DNA of 64,000 nucleotides from Dallia pectoralis (taxonomy: Eukaryota; Chordata; Actinopteri; Esociformes; Umbridae). Positions within the stretch are counted from its first letter, which is position 1; the number at the start of each line of letters is the position of its first letter. Of this stretch, positions 12,623-23,093 are shown one piece after another. The notes under the pieces are model-generated. The model was not told where the DNA came from. It saw only the letters and a list, made by a program, of their open reading frames with translations, and did not search any database. Where the stretch lies: NCBI GenBank assembly GCA_029465975.1, contig CM055754.1, positions 3,405,953 to 3,469,952 on the forward strand, written 5' to 3'. The position numbers were made by a program, and so were the translations under genes.

Positions 12623-13465
12623 AAAAGTGCATATATTTATTTTTTGTGATGCAAAGTGCAGGTGTACTGGAAAAACAAAGAGAATTTGTCACGTAACACA
12701 TCGTATTTTCCTACACATCATCCAGGTCTTTAAAGCCCAGTGCAAAGACCGAGGACATTCCCACTGACGTGGCACGGCATACGTCAAATGGGACCTTCTT
12801 TATGTCTGTATCCAACGGGTCTCAACGTGTCTCAAGTAAGAACTCATACGGTTGCAATTTTTTTCTTCATTTTTTCTTTACAAAATATTATAAATATATA
12901 ACCAATAACAAAAATATTGAGGAAAATCTGTGTCCCCAATATCGCATGTAGGAAAACAAAATACCTTCACTTAAACATATAATATCAATGCCGTCATATC
13001 GTAGCTGACATTTGTCTCCCATTGTCACATAATAGCGGCGTTTCTGTGGTGCAGTACTTCAACATGGGAACCATTTAAGTTCTTTTGTTGATGTGTGCTA
13101 CCTCCCAGCCTGTACAGACATTAGTTAGGTCTGGCCTGCTTCCCTAATGAATGTAGATTTCGTCAGTACAAACCGGAAGACATATGCCTGGCCGCGGACC
13201 AAACTAACACCTATTCCCCGCATCACCCTTCACCAGCATTCTCCTGGTCGAAAAGAGTGCGCACGACAGGGAGCAAGGCCGCTGTTTGGGACGCGTCCCC
13301 TGTCCTCTATGTCCCAGCCAACTCATGCTCCCGCCCGTCCAGGATTTAATGGCATGTGAATAATTTACATATCTATGATGGTGTCAATGCACATTACCGT
13401 TGTCTCCACCTGGAGTCTTGCATTGTCTTCACAGTGACTCGTTTTGATAAATAGCACGATGCCTA
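12623..13465. other. Unassigned; possible palindromic-repeat scrap near 13280
   Basis: AT-rich single-copy sequence without a gene. GCTGTTTGGGACGCG at about 13281 resembles one arm end of the dispersed palindromic repeat, but no second arm is clear. Confidence 0.5.
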
Positions 13466-13502
13466 CACACACACACACACACGCACACGCACACACATGC
13501 AC
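13466..13502. repeat. CA microsatellite, interrupted
   Basis: CA run with CG and TG interruptions. Confidence 0.9.
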
Positions 13503-14047
13503 ACTCTGTGCCCAAGTGAAATTCTGATCAGTCAAACACGTTTACAGACCGCACACAGACAACGCCACACACTGTACAGGGTCTCACGTCTTTATTGCCA
13601 CTAGCCGCCTGTTTTTGTCGTTTTTTCGTGTTTTTTTAGATCATATTCTCTTCCCATTTCCTGCCGGGGAAACAATGTCATTTTAAAGTAGCAACAGATA
13701 AATGAGTTGCGTTTTTAATTCAACTCGTCGGAAGAGTTACCTCAGAGTCCTTTAACCCGAGCATCCGTCTCCTCGCATAACCCAAACGAAGACAGACACG
13801 CGAGAGAGTCCTCTCTCTTTCTTTCCCCGTCTCTCTCTTTCTTTCCCCGTCTCTCTCTTTTCCTCCCCTTCTTCCTCTCCCTCTCTCTCTCCCTCTTCTT
13901 TTTTGAATATGTGTTTTGTGTTTATTATTAGCTGACACTGTGCTTCATCATCCTGTGAAAAGTCATATCTGCCGAACATAAGGGAGAGAAACAGTAGGGA
14001 ATCAATCTTTTGTGCTTGGGCAGATAAACACAAGACACAATCAGACG
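13503..14047. other. Unassigned, CT-rich 13805-13900
   Basis: No gene. A CT-rich stretch at 13805-13900 contains a near-exact duplication of TCTCTCTTTCTTTCCCCG. Confidence 0.6.
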
Positions 14048-14086
<39 letters not shown>

Positions 14087-14147
14087 GGAGAGAGAGAGAG
14101 AGAGGGAGAGAGGGAGAGAGGGAGAGGGAGAGGGAGAGGGAGAGAGA

Positions 14148-14193
<46 letters not shown>

Positions 14194-14224
14194 GAGAGAG
14201 AGGGAGGGAGAGAGAGGGAGAGAC
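14048..14224. repeat. GA microsatellite with GGGAGA variants
   Basis: About 175 bp of GA and GGGAGA units. Overlapping Arg/Glu and Ser/Leu ORFs on both strands are by-products of the repeat. Confidence 0.96.
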
Positions 14225-14560
14225 AGCGAATGGAGAAGAGGAAGTGGGCCTCATCCCAGCCCGTGATGGATAGCAGGAGTAAAAGTGTCACGATGGGTAT
14301 TATGTAAATTAAGGAGGCATCCTAGCATCGCCTTGATGATTATGGGAAGATGTGAATGATGTTTGTGGTCCCCAGGCACTCAACCAGCCTTGTTATTTCT
14401 CTTCCCTCCAACCACCCCTGGGGTGCATTCCGCCTGACCCCCCGGACGCCAGTCCCCCGGGAACGCACTCCAAAAAATCGGAAAAGACATCTGTTTCATT
14501 TACTAAACAAATTATCTGCCAGGGATTTCACACCTAATAGGCAGCCGGGCCGACGCTGCG
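14225..14560. other. Possible conserved non-coding block
   Basis: Two AT-rich high-complexity pieces (about 14286-14350 and 14480-14540), with ATTATGTAAATTAAGGAGG and AACAAATTATCTGCCAG, sit in otherwise GC-moderate sequence. No gene. The suggestion rests on composition only. Confidence 0.22.
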
Positions 14561-15514
14561 GGTAGACCGGGAGACCGGAAAGAGGACGTGAGGCGACGTG
14601 AAGGAGAAACAGGAGATTTGGCTCGGGCCGGGGACATTTTTTATTTTTTCCCGTCCCCTTGGCCTTATCTCGTCCTCGTCACCTTCCTCCTCCTCTTCCT
14701 CGTCTCACTGGGGTGTTCCGAGGCATGAGGAAGCCTGGAAGGTGTTCGGGGCCTGATGTAGATAGGGTCTTGACGGAGGGTGCAGCCCGAACGCAGTCCC
14801 AGGGAGTGCTCCAGGGGCATGTTTAAATCAGACCGGTGTCTGGGAACTGTGCACTGTGTCTGACAGGGAGAGGGTGATGTCTGGTTCAGCCACGCCATTA
14901 CCATAAGTACCATTACTGTCAGAACGTGTGAGATCACTATCAAACTATAGCACTAGTAGCGCTGTGGCTAACACCGGAATTGTATTGTGAAGCTACCGAC
15001 AGAACTGCCACCTGCACTGTCATTAGCGTCGTTACTGCTACAAACGGTACTTTTGCTACGTATGCAAATACTTAATACTACATTCAAAGTAACACTAACT
15101 GTTGTCGTCGTTGTGATTACGGTAATGTTAAAGACATTTAAAGTGTTATCAATTGCCTTTATTTGGGGGGTGATAAGAAATCCGGACCAAACTCACCCTG
15201 GTTTCTTCTCTATCAGGCTCTGTATATTTCTGTCTCCAATGAATCCTCTACCTTTGTTTTCCGACAGTTAGTTGGAGACACAACCCCAAGACCCCTTTGA
15301 AAATGGACAGCGAATTTACAGCGTACTGTACATCATTTATGTCGAGATTTTGAACGTTGTGTCACATCAAAACCAAATGTTTCGTCATGGCTGGCTGCCG
15401 CGATGAACGTCTGACCGGCCGTTAGCTTTCCACAGATGCCGCAGAGGCTGTGCGTGAAGAGAAATGATTTACATTCGACAACTATATTATATTTATACTT
15501 TGTTTTTCTTAATT
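14561..15514. other. Unassigned, no gene seen
   Basis: Single-copy sequence. A CTC-rich stretch near 14670-14705 and several short ORFs have no recognised features. Confidence 0.6.
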
Positions 15515-16355
15515 CCTGACGTATTGTCTCAGCCTTAGGTCAGTTAGGATCACCACTTCATTTTAAGAATGTAAAATGTTAAAATAATACTAGAGAATTC
15601 ATTATGTCAGCTTTTGTTTCTTTCATCACATTCCCACTGGGTCATACGTGTACTTACATACAATTGGTTTCTGGTAGCAATGCCTTTAAATTGTTTTTAC
15701 TTGGGTCAAATGTTTCACATAGTCTTCCACAAGGATTCCACAATACATTGGACTTCCATGCTTGCACACACTTGATCTGTTTTGCCCAGAAAGATGCATT
15801 AGCATTGAGGTCTGGGCTTTATGATAACCACTTCAATACCTTGACCTGGTTGTCCATGTCCATAATATCGCCACAACTTTGCAGGTATGCTTGGGGTCAG
15901 TGTCCAATTGAAAGACCCACTTGTGACCAAGCATTAACTTCCTGCTAATTTTCCCTTTCCATTTTATGCCACCTATTTTGGGAAATGCACTAGTCCCTCC
16001 TGCAGCAAAGCACTCCCACAGCATGATGCTGCGACCACATGCGTCATGATTGGGATGGTGTTTCTTGGTTTGTAAGTCTCTGGATTTTTCTTCCAAACAT
16101 AAGGATGGTCGTAAATGCAAACCAGTTCTATTTCTGTTCCATCAGACCATCTTTGTTCATTTGCAAACCAAAGCCTGGCTTTTTTATGGAGGTTTTGGAG
16201 CAGTGACTTCTTCTTTCCTGAGCGGCCTTCCAGGTTATGTCATTTTAGGACTCTTGTTACTGTGGATATCACTTGGTCTTTTGCTGTTGTTCTGGGATTG
16301 ATTTGCCTTTGATTTAGTTTTATTGACTTAACCTAAGTGTGTGTAAACATACAAC
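15515..16355 (-). mobile_element. Salmonid-type Tc1 transposon, internally deleted
   Basis: The right end carries ACCTAAGTGTGTGTAAACAT (from 16330), the direct-repeat motif in the terminal repeats of Sleeping Beauty-related fish Tc1 elements. On the left, CCACTGGGTCATACGTGTAC (from about 15634) resembles the inner direct repeat. Sequence back to about 15515 also resembles the consensus I remember, but the outer left end is not resolved. The transposase lies on the minus strand. The N-terminal half is gone: sequence just after the catalytic-domain start joins directly to the right terminal repeat. At about 840 bp it is roughly half full length. Confidence 0.88.
15780..16300 (-). pseudogene. 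Tc1 transposase remnant (catalytic domain only)
   Basis: Read on the minus strand, the remnant shows WSDGT (first catalytic Asp, about 16143), then SIMLWECFAAGGTS (about 16000-16040) and QLDTDPKHT (second catalytic Asp, about 15900). The third block, normally around SPDLNPIENLW, is decayed near 15820. There an in-frame stop precedes SPDLN, and the position of the catalytic Glu reads as Asn-Ala-Ser. A frameshift separates this block from the 95-codon open frame. The DNA-binding domain is missing. The protein is therefore inactive on two counts. Confidence 0.87.
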
Positions 16356-16620
16356 TATGTGGGTGTACATGCAACTGTTGAGATGGCCAGATTTGTGTTT
16401 GTTCGAACCAGCGCGTGTGTATGTGTGTGACCCGAATCATTTCTGTTCATCTTTTTAACTTTCCCTTGTGCTACATTCCCTCTTGTCAGAATGTTCCGCC
16501 CTGGACGGATCTTTGAGAGGGCAGAGTTGTTGTTGCTGCTACCGCTGCAGTCACTGTGGAACACGTTGCTAACTGCTATCCCCTGGACCCGGAGATTTAT
16601 TAAAGACAGGGATGTGGTAG
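16356..16620. other. Unassigned, no gene seen
   Basis: Mixed sequence between the Tc1 remnant and a purine tract; no feature recognised. Confidence 0.6.
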
Positions 16621-16800
16621 GAGATGAATTCAGAGAGAGAGAGAGAGAGAGAGAAGGACACAAAGGGCGGGAGAGAAAAGAAGTGGGGGAAAAAGGGAGG
16701 GAGAGTGTGATGGGAGACAGAGAAAGAAAGAAGAGATGGAGAGCGAGAGAAACCGACAGAGAGAGAGAGAGAGACAGTGAAAGAGGTCGACAGGGGTAGG
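16621..16800. repeat. GA-rich low-complexity tract
   Basis: GA dinucleotides and AGAAAG/GGGAGA variants. The overlapping ORFs of 102 codons (+) and 149 codons (-) depend on it. Confidence 0.85.
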
Positions 16801-18239
16801 CGACGTACAGCAGCAGGATGAAGCCAAGAGAAGCAGATAGAGGAGCATTGTGCCTGCGCTCCTCTAGCGGTGGCGTCAGTGAATACGGCTGACAGGATTA
16901 ACAGGGTTACAAAAGGTGACGCGAGAACAGAACGCTGCCGCATGTCGTCTCTTTCTCTGCCCAGCGCCACCAGCCCACCCCCCACCCACCCACCCGCCCG
17001 CATTACGACACACTCCATACCCGGTTCCTACACGGGGCACACGCAGACGAACAAACACACGCCACGCGTTGCCAAACACTCTCGAGCACTTATGTGTCTG
17101 CTCTTTGTTCACTGTCTTCTTTCAAGAGTCCAAATCCAACTGCCGCTGCTACGGGGAGGAAAAAAAGGCTCTTCCTTATTTCTCCACGCCTGGTAAACAG
17201 AACGTCGTCTGTCTGTACGCACATCCACGCGTCCCTGTCCTGCTCGGTTGGACTCCGGAAAAGTTCAGAGGAGACTTTTCGTGCTTTTATGTCGCGCTTA
17301 AACGCAAACTGGCAAGCTCTATCGTTCATCCTCGTTCCACAGAGTCGGAAGTGATGCGTTTAGGCTCATTTACTGCCGTTTTGCCCGTTTTTTTGTGAAA
17401 GTTGTAAATTGCCAATTACATATACAGGATTTGCTGAAGCTACCGGTGTTGTTTTTCCTTTCATTGTCTTTCACATGATTTACTGGTGTTTAAAAGTACA
17501 CAATAAAGTGTGTGAACAACATTGTTTACCTGTTCATATATTTTGTCATTTTTGGTACAATAGCAATTGCCGCAAATATCTAAAACTATAAAAAATCAGT
17601 GATAAAGGTCTCATTGTTTGTGTATTTCTTATTAACTGTGCTCCAGAGCTGTTCTTACACTGCATAGGTTACATCATGTGGAATGCATTGTTCGATCAAG
17701 TAAATGAATCCATAAACCATTGATACAACCAAACTGTTTTATCTACAAACACGTGAGTTACATATTCTAGGGAAAACAATTGTTGTCGATGAGATGTATC
17801 ATCCGGACTCGGTTTCTGGGTGCAGATTCATTTGAATACATTTTTAGATATGTCGTAAGAAACTTTGGGACCTAAGATATGTAGTTACAAACAAATATAT
17901 ATTCTGTGACTTTGCAAATAATTCCGACCGTATTTTTTCATTTAAAGTTGAGTCAACGTATTTTCGTTGAAGGTTGAACCGTCAAGACTCTTCCAATAGC
18001 TGTCCTTTGGGCCAAACTGAAGAAGAAATAAAAATGACCTTGGTCAGGGAGCTGAGAAAATACGTTAACTGACATGAAATAAATAAAGCATCATATTTTT
18101 TTCTAATTGGGTATAAAAATGTATTCGACCCTTGTGATATTTGGCAATACCATGAGAGAACGTCATTTGGTGTCTAAATTTCTACATGGTACAGACATTT
18201 CTAGTCATGTCAATTCCGCTCTTATGTTCCAATGACAGC
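16801..18239. other. Unassigned; possible Tc1 scrap near 18003
   Basis: No gene recognised. At 18011-18052 GCCAAACTGAAGAAG followed by ACCTTGGTCAGGGAGC resembles a transposase segment common in another fish Tc1 subfamily. The match is too short for a firm call. A CCCACC run sits near 16976-17000. Confidence 0.5.
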
Positions 18240-18385
18240 AGGCCTTTATAACTCAGCCATCTAATACCCAGAGGCCGTTCAAGCTAATGATTTGTTCAAT
18301 CTATTTATTGCGTTTCTATGCTGTAAGCAAATTGGATAGATTAAACCCTCAAAGATTGATTTAAAATATCTGGCCTGAGATGATC
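18240..18385. other. Possible conserved non-coding element
   Basis: AT-rich complex sequence with AAGCTAATGATTTG, AAATTGGATAGATTAAA and GATTGATTTAAAATA. It has TAAT/ATTA and GATTGATT motifs of the homeodomain and PBC/Meis type. No repeat or ORF. Motif clustering only. Confidence 0.25.
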
Positions 18386-18880
18386 CTGGTTATTTCTCTC
18401 TTTTCTCACTCTGTTTTCTCTGTCTCCTAATTCCTCTTCCCCTTTCCTTTTCCCTTTCCATTCTCCACTCCCGCAACAGACAGAGGGGAAAAAGAAAGAC
18501 GAGACAGGGGAGACGGCGAAAGTGAGGAGACCCGGCGAAAGGTGGACATTTCAAAAGGGAGAAAGAAAGAAAAAAACGTGTAGAAACAGAGGGAGAGAGG
18601 TGAAAGAAAGTGAGAGAGTCCGGTCCCATCCAAGACTTCAACAGCCCGTCTACGTAACCCATCCTTGCCCCGGCCGTGTTAACACACTGTGAACCGAGCA
18701 CAAGTGACAAAATCAATCCATCACGGCCGCCGCGCGCAGACACAGAGAGGGACAGAGGAGCTAACAGAAATTGATGATATCCCTGCTGGAATCTCACACC
18801 GTTTCGGCCACAGCCGCGATTGAAACAGACAAAGATTTATGGTCCAGCCGGAGACGCCGCTACCCCTGATTGCCTCCTTT
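18386..18880. other. Unassigned, CT/GA-rich then mixed
   Basis: Pyrimidine-rich to 18475, purine-rich to 18620, then mixed sequence. The 135-codon minus-strand ORF follows this composition and has no recognised domain. Confidence 0.6.
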
Positions 18881-19035
18881 TTCTCCAGCGCCGGCCCCCT
18901 TTTTTGCATATTTATCCCCGTGCTCATCAGGATCTCGCCGGCGCATTAGAGTGACAATCTTATTTCACCAATGGGGCGGCGGCGGCGGAGGTGGCATCGG
19001 GGAATTTGCAGGCGGGCCTCGGATATGAGGAATGT
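18881..19035. other. Possible conserved non-coding element
   Basis: Complex sequence including TTTTTTGCATATTTATCCCC and GCATTAGAGTGACAATC just before a CT tract. No coding potential seen. Composition-based suggestion. Confidence 0.22.
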
Positions 19036-19115
19036 CTCCTTCGCTGCTCTCCTCTCCCTCTCTCACTCTCTCTCTCCCTCTCTCTCTTTCATTCTCTCCT
19101 GTTCTCTCAGTCTCT
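19036..19115. repeat. CT-rich microsatellite
   Basis: Imperfect CT repeat with CCCT interruptions. Confidence 0.85.
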
Positions 19116-19380
19116 GAGCCAATTCTTTTTGCTTTTATATTCATCGGGTGATTACAACTTTCAACCGAATTGAACTGGCTCTTCCAACTCGTTTGTTTGC
19201 CGTCTTTATGTGCCTGGCTGTTTGAATACAAGGAATCCTTCAACAACCCCCCCCACACACACCTCCTCCCAGCCCTCCCCCCTCCCTCCCCCTTGTATAA
19301 AGTTGGATGTTTATGTATTTGGCCAGCGTCTGTAAAGTGCTTCAGACGAGCCGTTCGCCACTCGCTCACAGCTAGATGTG
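19116..19380. other. Unassigned, no gene seen
   Basis: Complex single-copy sequence with a C-rich run near 19247-19292. Confidence 0.55.
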
Positions 19381-20060
19381 TTGTTTAGGCTTCGGCGAGA
19401 CGGGCCTTTCCCGCGCGCACGCGGCCCTTATTGCATTTGCTGGAGATGCTTTTTAGCGGCGCAATATTGGTTTCCTAATTTTATTTATCTGCGTGTGACT
19501 GTGTGTGTGCGCGTGTGTCTGACTGGTTCTCCCTCCGGGCGTCGTGTTTCGCGGCTGTTCGGGGGCCTGGCCCTTTCATTCATGCCCGTCGGAAGGTTTT
19601 ACGAGTGCTTACGGAAAATGTGAATTTCACGCCGGGCTCCGCGGTGCCAAAACAAATGCAGCTCGTTACTTTCATCGCGACGAGGGCCCCGGCGACCACA
19701 CTCGGTGACAGCGAACTGATTGGAATCATTCGAATATTATGAATAACTTTCATCATGTGTCTGACTCATTCCGTCCGGCGGAAAAAGAATATACGTCGTT
19801 TGTTGATTTGGGACTTGGTCCTCGCGTGCTGAGCACCCATTAGGAACGGAGAAATGTGCGTCGGAGCGAGACAAGACCGAAAGTCGCGCACAGGCGTTCC
19901 GTCGAGCGAACGTCCTCGGCGCGCACGCGTAACGCCGGCGTTCGTCGGTGACGTTGTAGATAACCCTTGCGGTGGTTGTTGTCCCGTCTGGACATCCCAG
20001 ACGGGACAACATCTTTACGCGTCCACTAACTAAGGTCGGTCGCGTGTTGTCACGCGGCGA
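19381..20060. other. CpG-rich stretch
   Basis: CpG is far more frequent than in neighbouring sequence, for example GCGCGCACGCGG near 19410 and GGCGCGCACGCGTAACGCCG near 19919. It has the look of a CpG island or an unmethylated regulatory region. No first exon or TATA element is recognisable. The perfect hairpin at 19977-20011 lies near its end. Confidence 0.5.
19977..20011. other. Perfect 15-bp inverted repeat, 5-nt loop
   Basis: TGTTGTCCCGTCTGG-type arm (19977-19991) and its exact reverse complement (19997-20011) around the loop ACATC. An RNA from either strand would fold into a GC-rich 15-bp stem. It is too short for a typical pre-miRNA, no poly-T run follows, and no function is assigned. 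Confidence 0.85.
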
Positions 20061-20550
20061 TTGAGGTCTTCCGGTGTGTGGTCGTTAACAGGGCGAATAC
20101 TGTGTATCGGTCGTCAAAAAAGCGACCACAGCCCCATCGTGCTTCGTGACGCAGAAAACGATGTGGTCGGACTGGTAAAGAGGAAGCGGAAGTACAAACC
20201 CACTGGTTTCCCATCGCCAGGGGGAAACGTGAAAACAGATGGTTTGTGGACAAGGCGTTTCAGCGCTCGTTTTTATTTGACCAATACGCAGTACCATAGT
20301 CACGCAAGGATGACAACGAAACTGATGTTCTAGAATCGGACGCACAAAAATTAAACAGTACAGCTATTATAAATGAAGAATCCTCAGGTCATGTGACAAC
20401 TATTTTGTATCCTAAACTCTGTAGAAAAAAGAAAGGAGAGTGCAGCTAGCTATGTGAATTCTGCCGCGATTATTTTGCTCCACACTACAAAAGACTCTAA
20501 TTACTGCTCTCGAAATGTCTGAATGCATAATACCGCCTTTATGACAGAGC
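20061..20550. other. Unassigned, no gene seen
   Basis: Single-copy sequence. Overlapping ORFs of 86-90 codons on both strands show no recognised domain. Confidence 0.6.
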
Positions 20551-20598
20551 TCAGAAACAGGCTTCTCAGAAACAGGCTTCTCAGAAACAGGCTTCTCA
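20551..20598. repeat. 15-bp tandem repeat, 3 copies
   Basis: TCAGAAACAGGCTTC three times, exact. Confidence 0.95.
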
Positions 20599-20724
20599 AG
20601 TAGCTGAGGTGAGATGTTCCAACAACATCATTGATTATTCACTTAATCACCGTTTCGCTCTTAGAATAACGGACACAAAGACACAGGCTGCAGAGCGAAG
20701 CTGAAGGCCACACCGCTGAAAACG
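20599..20724. other. Unassigned spacer
   Basis: Short single-copy spacer between two tandem repeats. Confidence 0.6.
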
Positions 20725-21064
20725 CAACACAGTATTACATGTCACACGGCAACACAGAACACAGTATTACATGTCACACGGCAACACAGAACACAGTATT
20801 ACATGTCACACGGCAACACAGAACACAGTATTACATGTCACACGGCAACACAGAACACAGTATTACATGTCACACGGCAACACAGAACACAGTATTACAT
20901 GTCACACGGCAACACAGAACACAGTATTACATGTCACACGGCAACACAGAACACAGTATTACATGTCACACGGCAACACAGAACACAGTATTACATGTCA
21001 CACGGCAACACAGAACACAGTATTACATGTCACACGGCAACACAGAACACAGTATTACACGGCA
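20725..21064. repeat. Minisatellite, 32-bp unit, 11 copies
   Basis: The block AGTATTACATGTCACACGGC begins at 20731 and recurs every 32 bp to 21051. The copies are nearly identical; only the last differs (TTACACGGCAC). Three overlapping frames stay open because the unit lacks stops on the plus strand. The 122-139 codon ORFs are artefacts. Confidence 0.97.
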
Positions 21065-21380
21065 CACACATGGACACAGACACAACTGTTTTCACTCGTT
21101 ATACACGTACACACACACACACACACACACCACCCTGGGACTATTATGATTATGATAAATTGTCGCCATAACCAGTCAGCAGAGGATTGATAGAGTAAAC
21201 TCACCTCACACTTCACAAGCAAAGGAAAGGGAAAATAGCAGAAAATTAAGCAGGGCCTTAACACACGCATAAACACACACACACACACACACACACACTG
21301 AGAACACAATTAGGCTGTGGTTTGTGATCTGGGCACTGGAGGCCGACGTTGGGCTGTGTGCCACTTATTCACCTTCTCTA
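21065..21380. other. Unassigned with two CA tracts
   Basis: CA microsatellites at about 21106-21130 and 21270-21298, separated by AT-rich single-copy sequence. No gene. Confidence 0.7.
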
Positions 21381-21434
21381 ACACACACACACACACACAC
21401 ACACCCCCCACACACACACACACACACACACACA
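21381..21434. repeat. CA microsatellite with poly-C interruption
   Basis: Two CA runs separated by a CCCCCC interruption. Confidence 0.93.
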
Positions 21435-21519
21435 TACGTTCCCCCCTCTCTCTCTGGCTCCCCTTCCCTATGCTGGTGCCAGTCAAACACAGAGGACCCC
21501 ATCACAAGCATCTGCATCC

Positions 21520-21670
21520 CATGCAATTTGTCATTGGCCCGTCTTTGCGCCGCCATTGGCTGTTGCTCGGCAACCTGGCCGTCTCACAGACTATTTCCCA
21601 TGATAAATTAGCCGGTCTGTTACTATGCCAACAGAATTTGTTACTTAATTAAACTGATTCGGATCGGAAT
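21520..21670. other. Possible regulatory element with X-box-like site
   Basis: The perfect inverted repeat GTTGCTCGGCAAC (21562-21574) is close to the RFX X-box consensus. Two inverted CCAAT motifs (ATTGG) precede it at about 21533 and 21555. AT-rich sequence with TAATTAAAC follows. The combination resembles an X/Y-box promoter or enhancer module. No downstream exon is evident, and function is inferred from motifs only. Confidence 0.3.
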
Positions 21671-21718
21671 TGGCTGGAGGGGAGGAAGAATGTGTCACAG
21701 TCTCACAGAGAGAACCCC

Positions 21719-21719
<1 letters not shown>

Positions 21720-21755
<36 letters not shown>
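21720..21755. repeat. CA microsatellite
   Basis: CA run of about 17 units. Confidence 0.95.
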
Positions 21756-21758
<3 letters not shown>

Positions 21759-22866
21759 CTGAGGGAGAGAGAGAGACAAGAGAGACTTTGAGGGAAGAGA
21801 ATCGGGTGTGGGCAGGCTGCTATACAATGGGCAGAGATATTGAAATGGTCAGGCAAAGTCCTCCACACAAAGGAACACGACTCAATATGGACTGACAGCT
21901 CGACGCTCCGTCAGCAGAGGGCTACATTTCCTCCATCAGGAAAATACGCTCTTCCTGTTTTTCACGGAGACAACGTGTTTGTTTTTCATCCTGATTTTTC
22001 TGTCTCTCCTTCTCTCCTCCTGTGTGTGTTGTAGTGAGCTTCGGGTGGGGAGGGGGGGGGGGTCAGTGGAGAGCGGGCACGTCCCCCTGGTGGAGGCGTG
22101 GGGGGGGCACAGTAGACACACCCACCGTAGCCTTGGCAATCTGCTCCGTTCCACGGACAGAACACGTGCTCTCGGTCGTGGCGTCACACACCGCGGGAAC
22201 CTCTAAAACGATATGCGTTTGCGTGCCGAAGAAGAGAACGGAGATTTCAACATCCATGGGGTCACGACTAATCTGTGCCGTCGATCGCAACGTATTCTCC
22301 GGAGACGGGAATATAAAAGACGTACCTTTTGGCTTCGGCCACTACGCGGAAAGGGAAGAGGATGGCAGAGCATTTTGGTTGTCAACGCAGGACAAAACAG
22401 GAAGGACCAGTGGCATCTAATCATCCTAATTTGAACCATCACACCTCCAGAGTGTCCTGGCATCAGCTCTCCCGTCTGTCCCTGTCTCCTCCCCAACCCT
22501 GCGCGTGCAGCCTGCCTTTATTTCCGTAACTTCCTGACAAAACCATTTTGTCCCGCGCGATTGGTCCTATTTGCATCGGACACCGGTTCTGCATACAGAT
22601 TGATGGGTTTAATCAGCGAATCAGGGAGAGCGCTGAGACATCAATCAACGTCAGCCCCGTCTTTCTAGTAGCCCCGTCTTTCTATCGGTTATTCCCTTGT
22701 TCTCTCCTCACCTCTCCGGAGCAGCGGGCCTTCCTATTGATATCCCGGTCGGATTCATCGCCCGGGGTTACGGTTCGAGGGATCCGGCAGAGAACTCACG
22801 GGGGGAACCACTGGAGAACGCGAGAACACGCCCAGTGACGGGTCAGATGTCCGTTAAGTGAGGGTT
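21756..22866. other. Unassigned, G-rich near 22045-22110
   Basis: No gene recognised. Runs of 4-10 G near 22045-22060 and 22101-22108 could form G-quadruplexes. A pyrimidine tract ending in TTGTAG at 22034 resembles a splice acceptor. The following 132-codon frame (22022-22420) has no recognised domain and no clear donor, so it is not called. Confidence 0.5.
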
Positions 22867-22945
22867 CTCTTTCTTTCTCTCTCTCTCACTCTCTCTCTCC
22901 CTTCCTCTCTCTCTCTCTCTCCCTTTCTCTCTCTCTCGCTTCCTT
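22867..22945. repeat. CT-rich microsatellite
   Basis: Imperfect CT repeat with CCCT and CACT interruptions. Confidence 0.9.
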
Positions 22946-23093
22946 TACTTCCTCTTAGGGATTTTATGGTTCTGTCACTCCGTACTGACCGGTAGCGTTC
23001 CCATCTTGGAGGACGTGATTGCCGCTTGTGGCACTGTTTATGAAAGAGTGTGTGTGTGTTGAGTGTGTGTGTGTGCCGATTCTGGTTTGTATT
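22946..23093. other. Unassigned spacer
   Basis: Single-copy spacer with a short GTGT run at about 23048-23074. Confidence 0.6.

Noticed and set aside
13752..14291. 179-codon Ser/Leu-repeat ORF
   Set aside because: A GA/CT microsatellite read on the minus strand.
18003..18055. Short match to a further Tc1 transposase segment
   Set aside because: Only about 35-40 bp resemble the family and no termini are nearby; could be chance.
22022..22420. 132-codon ORF after a splice-acceptor-like tract
   Set aside because: It begins in G-rich low-complexity sequence and has no recognised domain or donor. Overlapping minus-strand ORFs are equally long.
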